NCBI GenBank assembly: GCA_022447885.1
Contig: JAKUTA010000046.1
Span: forward strand, 1 to 8,189
Direction of reading: 5' to 3'
Origin: Candidatus Poseidoniales archaeon
Lineage (GTDB): Archaea; Thermoplasmatota; Poseidoniia; Poseidoniales; Thalassarchaeaceae
DNA length: 8,189 nt
Shown here: in pieces, positions 1 to 5,331 of the stretch
Numbering within the stretch: the first letter of the stretch is position 1
Layout: each line of letters begins with the position of its first letter
Notes under the pieces: model-generated
The model's database searches: none
Seen by the model: the letters and a program-made list of their open reading frames with translations, nothing else
Told to the model about the DNA's origin: nothing
Made by a program: the position numbers and the translations under genes

Positions 1-753
1 CGCGTGGTACCCCTGCTTCCCAAACATGCGGCGGGTGGCGAGGATGTCGACGACGATGATTCGGCGCCGCTGCACGATCAGTCAGCCGTTCCCGACGAAG
101 AGCCGGACGAGCAACGATCCGAGTCAACCACCTCGACCGCTGTCGTCTCCGTGACAGAAGTCTCCCCCGTACCTGAAGTCGTGGAACCTGTGGAACCCGA
201 GCCATCCCCTTCGTCCCTCCCGCCGCTGCCATCCCGCCCCACCGAGGTGAACAACGGTGCGTTGGCTGCCATGCCGAAACTGCCGAGCCTTCCCGGCGCC
301 GGAGAGGCACCCGTGTCCCCTGCCGTCCCAACCCTTCCGAGTCAACCCACTGCTGCGCCCTCAGCTGACGCGTTCGAGGAGAAGCCGGAGATGCAGGAGA
401 CCGCTGCAGATGTGGCAGAATCCAGTGGGCAGACGGCTGCTGCAGGTGCGCCCGCACTGTCGGACCGTCTGTGGCCATGGCCGCAGACGGATGCGTGGGA
501 CGACCTCGCCGTGCGCAGGTCGCTGCGTGAGGTGATGGAGCAGGTGAAGTCCGGCTCGCTCGACACCGCTGCACGCGCGCTCGACAAACTCGGACCGCAT
601 ATCGGCGATCGCGTCGAACTCATCTTCCACGTCGGTGTGGTGCTGAAGAAACTGGAACGGGAGAATGATCTCGCCCGCATGCTGGAGGCAGGACAGCGCC
701 TCCACCCCGATGACGAGAACGTCGCCAATGCGGTGAAATCCCTCGGCTCGTGA
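1..753 (+). CDS. Partial gene: Pro/Glu-rich disordered protein with a TPR-like helical C-terminus
   Basis: I do not recognise a named family. The frame is open to the left edge (codon at 1-3 is Arg), so the start is probably upstream; a GTG at 4 is the first possible start inside the window, and residues are counted from it. Residues 1-150 are low complexity: an acidic patch (VDDDD near 15-19), then Ser/Thr and Pro/Glu-rich sequence, including three xPxLPSxP units spaced exactly 18 residues apart. This part is probably disordered. Residues 165-249 are predicted amphipathic helices resembling one or two tetratricopeptide units, ending in a typical LHPDDENV turn. I see no signal peptide or membrane segment, though the true N-terminus is missing. 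The stop overlaps the start of the next gene by 4 nt, so the two are probably translated together. A scaffold or protein-protein contact role is inference only. Confidence 0.75.
   Translation, partial: RVVPLLPKHAAGGEDVDDDDSAPLHDQSAVPDEEPDEQRSESTTSTAVVSVTEVSPVPEVVEPVEPEPSPSSLPPLPSRPTEVNNGALAAMPKLPSLPGAGEAPVSPAVPTLPSQPTAAPSADAFEEKPEMQETAADVAESSGQTAAAGAPALSDRLWPWPQTDAWDDLAVRRSLREVMEQVKSGSLDTAARALDKLGPHIGDRVELIFHVGVVLKKLERENDLARMLEAGQRLHPDDENVANAVKSLGS
217..348 (+). repeat. Three xPxLPSxP peptide repeats with an 18-codon period
   Basis: Within the disordered part of the first gene, LPPLPSRP (217-240), MPKLPSLP (271-294) and VPTLPSQP (325-348) begin exactly 54 nt apart. The residues between them are not conserved, apart from being small, Pro-rich or acidic. 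The DNA copies have diverged, mostly at third positions and at the variable residues. This suggests an old duplication or selection for a repeated linear motif rather than a recent tandem expansion. Confidence 0.6.
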
Positions 754-2258
754 ACCACTCCCGAGCGCGAGCCGAAGCCTCATCATCGAAGCGACGCCTC
801 CTCCCGGACGTGCACCCGACTCCAACGCTCGTGGTCGATGACGAACTGCTGCTGCGCCCTGCGGCTCCGGTGCACCACTCTCAGTTCCGTGTCGCGTTCG
901 AGGTGAGCATGCCCGAGGTGCTGCCTGCGTTTCCGTGGTTCGAGCCAGACGCAGAGACGCCCGAGCAGTTGCTGGACTACCTGCGCGAGGTCGAGCGGAT
1001 GGGGCGGGGTGGAATGCTGCACCACTGGGTCATCATCGCTCGAGCAGAACAAGGCGAGTCAGAGCGGTTCCTCGGTCTGGTCGCCTTCGATCGCAGCACG
1101 CGCACCCGCTATGGGGCTTGGAACCTCGGTTACTGGGTGCGCTCCGATGAGACGCGGAGGGGCGTGGCATCGCGCTCGGTCGACCGTGCGCTCGAGTGGC
1201 TGGCCGGCAGCCAGGGTGGCCCGTTCGCGGTCGAGGTGACCGTCGATCCGGACAACGAGGCTGGAATGCTGACCGCCGCTTCGATCTGCGCCCGCTGGGA
1301 GGGCCGCCGCGAGCGTTCGGGGGATGGCATGGTGGAGGTGGCCGGCGAGCAGCGCGAGCACATCACGTTCCTGCTCCCCCGGCTCCCGCTTCCCCACTCC
1401 GAAGAAACCTCTGTGCGCAGTGCGGTCGACACAACCGAGTCCAGTGGGCGGTTCGTATGGTTGTCCGTGGACACCGATGACCTCTGCCACCATCCGAAGG
1501 TCACTGGGCACCCGCGGAGATCGCGGTCCGGCGGGGCTGTGGGTGCCTACCAGATGAGTGACCGGCTGACGGCCGCGCTCGATGGCTTCGCCTGTTGGCG
1601 GGACGGTGCCGGTGAGGGCATCGCAGTCACGCTGTTCGTCATCGCCGAGCAGCTCGACGACCCACGCTTCGCCCATCGCCTGTCCGGGTTGCTCGCCGAT
1701 GATCCGCACCTCACGCTCGGCTGTCATGGGATGCACCACCGCTGCTGGTCGGCGTGGCCGGCTGACGAGCAGGGGTTCTCCAGCATGCTCGACGAGGCGT
1801 ACCAGCGCCTCGCCTCGTTCGCCGGCGCCGGCTGGCGGCCGTGGTTCCGCGCCCCGGGTGGCTACATCGCGCCGTGGATGGCGAAGCCTCTGTCCGACTC
1901 AGGATTCACACTGGACTCATCGATCAACCCCACGTTCCTGATGTCGCGCAAGGCGGGTCCTGAACGGAACTGGAATGCCGTGTCGCGGGCGCTCCGCAAA
2001 GCGGACTTGGTCTCACGGCCGTGGCGCACCGCCGCCGGTCTGCCGATGTGCGGCCCGGCGCTGCGCATCCCCGTGCTGGCGCAGATCGCCAGGGGCCGCT
2101 GGCGCAGTTCGACCCGCCGAGCGCAGTGCGCAGACGATGCAACCCTGCTCGACCCTGACCGACCGGTGGTCGCGCTCTACTGGCACCTCCTCGACCATGC
2201 CCGGCGCGGCGGACGCTGGTCCCCTCCGCTGCACCCATCTCTGCAACGGGTCCGGTAG
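750..2258 (+). CDS. Fusion protein: N-terminal GNAT acetyltransferase and C-terminal NodB-type polysaccharide deacetylase
   Basis: Residues ~25-210 look like a RimJ/RimL-type GNAT domain: an opening LLLRPA strand, the segment NLGYWV followed by the acetyl-CoA-binding turn RRGVAS (136-141), then a DPDNEAG...AASICARWEG stretch matching the usual N-x-A/S and EG end of the family. Residues ~235-485 look like a NodB (carbohydrate esterase 4) domain. Visible motifs are VDTDD (240-244; D243 as base and D244 as metal ligand by homology), HGMHH (326-330; H326 and H330 as metal ligands), RAPGG (367-371) and LYWHLLDH (476-483). The catalytic set therefore looks complete. Expected chemistry is acetyl transfer from acetyl-CoA to an amine or hydroxyl, and metal-dependent removal of N-acetyl groups from a sugar; the real substrates are unknown. 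No signal peptide is seen, so it is likely cytoplasmic. The GTG start overlaps the upstream stop (GTGA). A GGTGA at 732-736 is 13 nt away, so the start is likely but not certain. Confidence 0.85.
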   Translation: MNHSRARAEASSSKRRLLPDVHPTPTLVVDDELLLRPAAPVHHSQFRVAFEVSMPEVLPAFPWFEPDAETPEQLLDYLREVERMGRGGMLHHWVIIARAEQGESERFLGLVAFDRSTRTRYGAWNLGYWVRSDETRRGVASRSVDRALEWLAGSQGGPFAVEVTVDPDNEAGMLTAASICARWEGRRERSGDGMVEVAGEQREHITFLLPRLPLPHSEETSVRSAVDTTESSGRFVWLSVDTDDLCHHPKVTGHPRRSRSGGAVGAYQMSDRLTAALDGFACWRDGAGEGIAVTLFVIAEQLDDPRFAHRLSGLLADDPHLTLGCHGMHHRCWSAWPADEQGFSSMLDEAYQRLASFAGAGWRPWFRAPGGYIAPWMAKPLSDSGFTLDSSINPTFLMSRKAGPERNWNAVSRALRKADLVSRPWRTAAGLPMCGPALRIPVLAQIARGRWRSSTRRAQCADDATLLDPDRPVVALYWHLLDHARRGGRWSPPLHPSLQRVR

Positions 2259-2262
2259 TCGA

Positions 2263-2283
2263 GAACGAGGGTGGACCTCGTTC
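2263..2283 (+). terminator. Perfect 8-bp hairpin just after the GNAT-NodB stop
   Basis: GAACGAGG (2263-2270) pairs perfectly with CCTCGTTC (2276-2283) across a GTGGA loop, 4 nt after the TAG stop at 2256-2258. Its place suggests an RNA 3'-end or stability element. No T-run follows, so it is not a classic intrinsic terminator, and the termination role is inferred. Confidence 0.45.
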
Positions 2284-2290
2284 CCGTACC

Positions 2291-2307
2291 TGCTGTCGTA
2301 GACAGCA
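2291..2307 (+). other. Second perfect hairpin (7 bp, 3-nt loop) between the hairpin after the GNAT-NodB gene and the korA promoter
   Basis: TGCTGTC (2291-2297) pairs with GACAGCA (2301-2307) across GTA. It lies 7 nt after the first hairpin and 16 nt before the TATA-like element of korA. It could belong to the 3' end of the upstream transcript. As DNA, it is a palindromic site where a regulator of the kor operon could bind. The sequence alone does not decide between these. Confidence 0.4.
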
Positions 2308-2321
2308 ACAGCAGAGGAACC

Positions 2322-2329
2322 GATATAAT
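2322..2329 (+). promoter_or_regulatory. TATA-like promoter element of the korAB operon
   Basis: GATATAAT stands out in GC-rich surroundings, with a purine-rich GAGGAACC upstream where an archaeal BRE would sit. In an archaeon, transcription would start about 25 nt downstream, near 2350, leaving a leader of roughly 55 nt. The TATAAT at 2324-2329 is also a perfect bacterial -10 box; TAGACA at 2299-2304 would be a near-match -35, with a long 19-nt spacer. Either reading makes this the promoter for korA. Confidence 0.5.
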
Positions 2330-2395
2330 GGGCGGGCATGTCGACCGGATTCCCCCCTGTGGGGAGTAGGAACTGCGCACAGAGAGCCAAGGACC

Positions 2396-2400
2396 GGTGA
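2396..2400 (+). promoter_or_regulatory. Ribosome binding site that fixes the korA start
   Basis: GGTGA at 2396-2400 lies 6 nt before the ATG at 2407. An in-frame TGA at 2398-2400 rules out any start further upstream, leaving only TTG 2401 or ATG 2407. Since the GGTGA abuts the TTG with no spacing, ATG 2407 is preferred. Confidence 0.6.
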
Positions 2401-2406
2401 TTGAGG

Positions 2407-4185
2407 ATGACTGGATTCGACTTCGTGCTCAGCATCGGCGGCGCGGCCGGTCAGGGAATCGCGACCCCGGGGAACATTCTCGCTCGGATGTGCGCTCGCC
2501 GTGGCATCCACATGTACGCCTACAACGCCTACCAGTCGATCATCCGCGGTGGCCACTCTTTCCTCACCGTGCGCATGAGCGATGTCGAGCGCCGCACCCA
2601 CGGGAACGAGATCGACCTGCTCCTCTGCCTCAACCAGGACACGATGGACAGGCACCTCGAGCATCTGGGCGCCGGCACCTCTGTCATATTCAACAGCGAC
2701 ACCATCACCGCCGGAGATGCCGCCGAAGGTGTGCAGTTGTGCCCGATGGAGGTTGGCGAGCTGGCCGGCAAGGGTGCCAACAAGCTGATGCAGAACACGG
2801 TTGCACTCGCCGTCGCGAGCCAACTCATGGGGGTAGAGTTCGAGGCTCTCGAGGACGTGCTCAGGTTCCAGTTCTCTGGCAAGAGTGCGGAGATCGCCGA
2901 CGAGAACGTGCGCGTGGCACAGGCGGCTTACGACTATTCTGCGACCGAGTTCGAGCCCGCAGCACAGCAGATGCCAGCACCAAGTCAGCCGCTGGCGGTG
3001 TGGCGCGGCAACGACGCGTTCGCCGTGGCCGCCGCCGGCGCCGGTGTCAAGTTCTACTGCGCCTACCCGATGAGCCCCTCGACCGGCATCCTGCACTGGA
3101 TGGCGGCCAACGCCCGCGAACTGGGCATCATGGTACGTCAGGTGGAGGACGAGATCAGCGTCATCTGCATGACCATCGGAGCGGCGCATGCCGGCTGCCG
3201 CGCCATGTGCGCCACCTCCGGTGGCGGCTTCGCGCTGATGACCGAGGCGGTCGGCGCCGCCGCCATGATGGAGATACCCATCGTGATCGTCAACGTGCAG
3301 CGCGCCGGTCCCTCGACCGGTGTGCCCACCAAGACGGAGCAGGGCGACCTGTGGCAGGTGCTCGGCGCCAGTCAGGGAGACTTCCCCAAACTCATCCACG
3401 CACCGACCAGCCCGCTCGACGGCTTCCAGACCATCCCCCTGGTGTTCAACCTCGCCGAGAAGTACCAGCTGCCGGCGATGATCCTCTCCGACCTGCTCAT
3501 CTCCGACGAGACGGCCACCGTCGACCCCGCTCTGCTCGACATGCACCCCGACATCGACCGCGCCGGCCTGATCATGGAGGCTGGTGACGAGGCAGGTTCC
3601 TACGAGCGCTACAAGTTCACCGAGAGCGGCATCTCGCCGCGCGCGCTGCCCGGGATCCCCGGCTACGAGCACGTGGTGGCGACAGACGAGCACATGCCCG
3701 ACGGCGTGCTCATCAGCGACGAGTTCACCCACCCGCACAAGCGCCGCGCGATGGTCGAGAAGCGCCAGCGCAAGATGGACGGCCTGCTCGCTGAACTCCC
3801 CCCCCCGAGAATCGTGGGCGACCCTGATGCCGAGGTCACCCTGATCGGTTGGGGCTCCACTGAGGGTGTCATCCAGGAGGGCATCGAGCAGTTGGCGGAA
3901 CAGGGCATCACCGCCAACCACCTGCATTTCACGTGGATCGTCCCCTTCCACGCGGACGAGGCCAACGCGCTGCTGGAATCATGCAAGCACACGATCATCA
4001 TCGAGAACAACTACACCGGCCTGTTCCACCGCTACCTGCGCAGCGAGACCGGGTTCACGGTGGACGGCCACATCCGTAAATACGACGGCGAGCCGTTCAA
4101 GCCGAAGCACATCGTGGCGTGTGTTCAGGAGCAGCTTGCAGGCGCGGATGAAGTGAGCGTGCCGTACGAGGAGATAATCGTCTGA
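2407..4185 (+). CDS. korA: 2-oxoacid (2-oxoglutarate):ferredoxin oxidoreductase, fused gamma-alpha subunit
   Basis: This 592-residue chain is the large subunit of a two-subunit enzyme that decarboxylates a 2-oxoacid, transfers the acyl group to CoA and reduces ferredoxin. The gamma domain (~4-180) has GGAAGQG at 11-17 and RGGHS at 47-51. A Pro/Gln-rich linker (~184-200) leads to the alpha domain, with YPMSPST at 220-226 (normally YPITPS), EDE at 247-249 near the thiamine activation site, and GPSTGVPTKTEQGDL at 301-315. R299 and T308 match the spacing of the Arg/Thr pair linked to substrate recognition in the Sulfolobus enzyme (from memory). The C-terminal transketolase-like domain (~475-592) carries ENN at 533-535. 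2-oxoglutarate is the likeliest substrate, but broad 2-oxoacid use is possible. There is no ferredoxin-like domain, as expected for this two-subunit type. A run of nine C (3798-3806) encodes three prolines in frame. korB follows after 24 nt. Confidence 0.93.
   Translation: MTGFDFVLSIGGAAGQGIATPGNILARMCARRGIHMYAYNAYQSIIRGGHSFLTVRMSDVERRTHGNEIDLLLCLNQDTMDRHLEHLGAGTSVIFNSDTITAGDAAEGVQLCPMEVGELAGKGANKLMQNTVALAVASQLMGVEFEALEDVLRFQFSGKSAEIADENVRVAQAAYDYSATEFEPAAQQMPAPSQPLAVWRGNDAFAVAAAGAGVKFYCAYPMSPSTGILHWMAANARELGIMVRQVEDEISVICMTIGAAHAGCRAMCATSGGGFALMTEAVGAAAMMEIPIVIVNVQRAGPSTGVPTKTEQGDLWQVLGASQGDFPKLIHAPTSPLDGFQTIPLVFNLAEKYQLPAMILSDLLISDETATVDPALLDMHPDIDRAGLIMEAGDEAGSYERYKFTESGISPRALPGIPGYEHVVATDEHMPDGVLISDEFTHPHKRRAMVEKRQRKMDGLLAELPPPRIVGDPDAEVTLIGWGSTEGVIQEGIEQLAEQGITANHLHFTWIVPFHADEANALLESCKHTIIIENNYTGLFHRYLRSETGFTVDGHIRKYDGEPFKPKHIVACVQEQLAGADEVSVPYEEIIV
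3798..3806 (+). repeat. C9 homopolymer inside korA
   Basis: Nine consecutive C residues span the codons for L464 and P465-P467. The reading frame stays open and family-like on both sides, so the length shown is consistent with a functional gene. Such runs are prone to replication slippage and to sequencing error. Confidence 0.8.
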
Positions 4186-4209
4186 GGAATCGGCAGAGGA
4201 AGTGAAACA

Positions 4210-5103
4210 ATGGTCACAGGAGAACAGTTACCGCAACTGACGGCGAAGGATTTCAAGGGCAAGGTGGACCCCGACTGGTGTCCCGGATGCGGTGACTTCG
4301 GTGTGCTCACAGGGCTTCAGCGGGCGGTCGCGGAATTAGGGCTGCAACCCCACGAACTGATGACCATCAGTGGCATCGGATGCTCCTCCAACTTCCCCGG
4401 ATTCTTCAACTCCTTCGGCATGCACACGCTGCACGGGCGCTCTCTCCCCCATGCATCGGGTGCCAAACTGGCGAACCACGAGATGACGGTCGTCGTGACC
4501 GGAGGAGATGGGGACGGCTACGGCATCGGCGGCAACCACTTCACGCACACCAGCCGGCGCAACCTCGACATCCTCTACATCGTGATGGACAACCAGATCT
4601 ACGGACTCACCACCGGCCAACTGTCGCCCACGAGCGAACTCGGCATGAAGACCAAGACCTCACCCCACGGCAGCATCGAGCTGCCGGTAAATCCGATCGC
4701 CAGTGCGATCACCGCCGGTGCGACCTGGGTGGCGCGTGGCTACACCGGGAACATCAAGCAGCTGATCTCGCTGATAAAGGCGGGCATCCAACACAAGGGG
4801 TTCGCGCTGCTCGACGTGTTCTCTCCGTGTGTGACGTTCAACAAGGTGAACACCTACCAGTTCTTCCGGCCGCGCGTCCAGCCGCTCGAGGATATCGACC
4901 ACGATTCGAGTGATTGGAAGGCGGGCATCGAGAAGGCGATGGTCTGGGGTGAGGAGATCCATACCGGGCTGTTCTTCGAGACCAATGCGCGACCCACTCT
5001 TGGAGAGCAGGAGCCGGTGCTCGACGAGGGTGGGCCGCTCGGGTTCCGCGAGCTCGGATTGAGCAAGGAAGAGACCGAGCGCATCGTCTCGCGCATGATG
5101 TGA
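4210..5103 (+). CDS. korB: 2-oxoacid (2-oxoglutarate):ferredoxin oxidoreductase, beta subunit
   Basis: This 297-residue protein binds thiamine diphosphate and the single [4Fe-4S] cluster and partners with the chain encoded just upstream. The N-terminal WCPGCGDFG gives C24 and C27; C58 lies in GIGCSS and C207 in SPCVTFN. These are the four cysteines expected to hold the cluster. The diphosphate/Mg site is GDGDGYGIGGNH (99-110), followed by DNQIYGLTTGQ (127-137), a hallmark of the family. Length and motif spacing match archaeal and actinobacterial two-subunit enzymes. The ATG at 4210 is preceded by GAGGAAGTGA (4196-4205), an imperfect Shine-Dalgarno stretch. Cotranscription with korA is nearly certain given the 24-nt gap. 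The enzyme is cytoplasmic and would feed succinyl-CoA to the citric acid cycle and electrons to ferredoxin. Confidence 0.94.
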   Translation: MVTGEQLPQLTAKDFKGKVDPDWCPGCGDFGVLTGLQRAVAELGLQPHELMTISGIGCSSNFPGFFNSFGMHTLHGRSLPHASGAKLANHEMTVVVTGGDGDGYGIGGNHFTHTSRRNLDILYIVMDNQIYGLTTGQLSPTSELGMKTKTSPHGSIELPVNPIASAITAGATWVARGYTGNIKQLISLIKAGIQHKGFALLDVFSPCVTFNKVNTYQFFRPRVQPLEDIDHDSSDWKAGIEKAMVWGEEIHTGLFFETNARPTLGEQEPVLDEGGPLGFRELGLSKEETERIVSRMM

Positions 5104-5172
5104 AACGTGCCTTCGGAATAGAGAAATGGGCCTTCTGGACCGCTGCTGCGGCATGTTGCTGAAGCACTTTCA

Positions 5173-5209
5173 CCCGTGGTGGGGCGATTGGCGCGCGCCC
5201 GCGCACGGG
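5173..5209 (+). other. Nested GC-rich stem-loop downstream of korB
   Basis: CCCGTG (5173-5178) pairs with CACGGG (5204-5209). Inside, GGGCG (5182-5186) pairs with CGCCC (5196-5200) around a 9-nt loop, separated from the outer stem by a symmetric 3x3 internal loop. It begins 70 nt after the korB stop. A smaller CCGC-TGCT-GCGG hairpin precedes it at 5140-5151. Likely roles are a 3'-end or stability structure for the kor mRNA, or a small structured RNA. No T-run follows, so termination is unproven. Confidence 0.4.
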
Positions 5210-5261
5210 GAACGCTGCACTGCGATGATATCGAATGTGCTGAAATGGTCTGGAAAGATGC

Positions 5262-5269
5262 TGTATAGA
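5262..5269 (+). promoter_or_regulatory. Weak TATA-like element before the large secreted-protein gene
   Basis: TGTATAGA sits in a locally AT-richer stretch, with GGAAAG upstream as a possible BRE. A start about 25 nt further on (near 5290) would give a leader of about 40 nt before the ATG at 5332. The intergenic length and the hairpins after korB argue for a separate promoter, but the match is imperfect. Confidence 0.3.
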
Positions 5270-5331
5270 GCATAGTCTACCAATACTCCCACCCACTTTC
5301 TTCATACATGGTCCTCCTGTGGGGTTGTGCT

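Noticed and set aside
2338..2400. A 20-codon upstream reading frame (ATG at 2338, TGA at 2398) ending just before korA
   Set aside because: It begins only about 10 nt after the TATA-like element, so a transcript from that promoter would start inside it. It also lacks a properly spaced ribosome site and is most likely chance.
2401..2406. TTG at 2401 as the korA start
   Set aside because: It directly abuts the GGTGA ribosome site with no spacing, while the ATG at 2407 has a 6-nt spacing; only two residues differ.
1924..3951. A 675-codon open frame on the - strand opposite the end of the GNAT-NodB gene and most of korA
   Set aside because: The + strand carries unmistakable enzyme motifs here. 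The antisense frame stays open because of GC-rich codon bias, and its translation is His/Gly/Val/Asp-rich without recognisable domains.
5308..5331. The in-frame ATG at 5308 as start of the secreted protein
   Set aside because: It has no ribosome site upstream and would place a hydrophobic, Trp/Cys-containing stretch before the positive MRTR, making a poorer signal peptide than the ATG at 5332.
5104..5331. A possible tRNA or other known RNA in the korB downstream gap
   Set aside because: No cloverleaf with acceptor, anticodon and T-loop consensus can be drawn; only simple hairpins and a nested stem-loop are visible.
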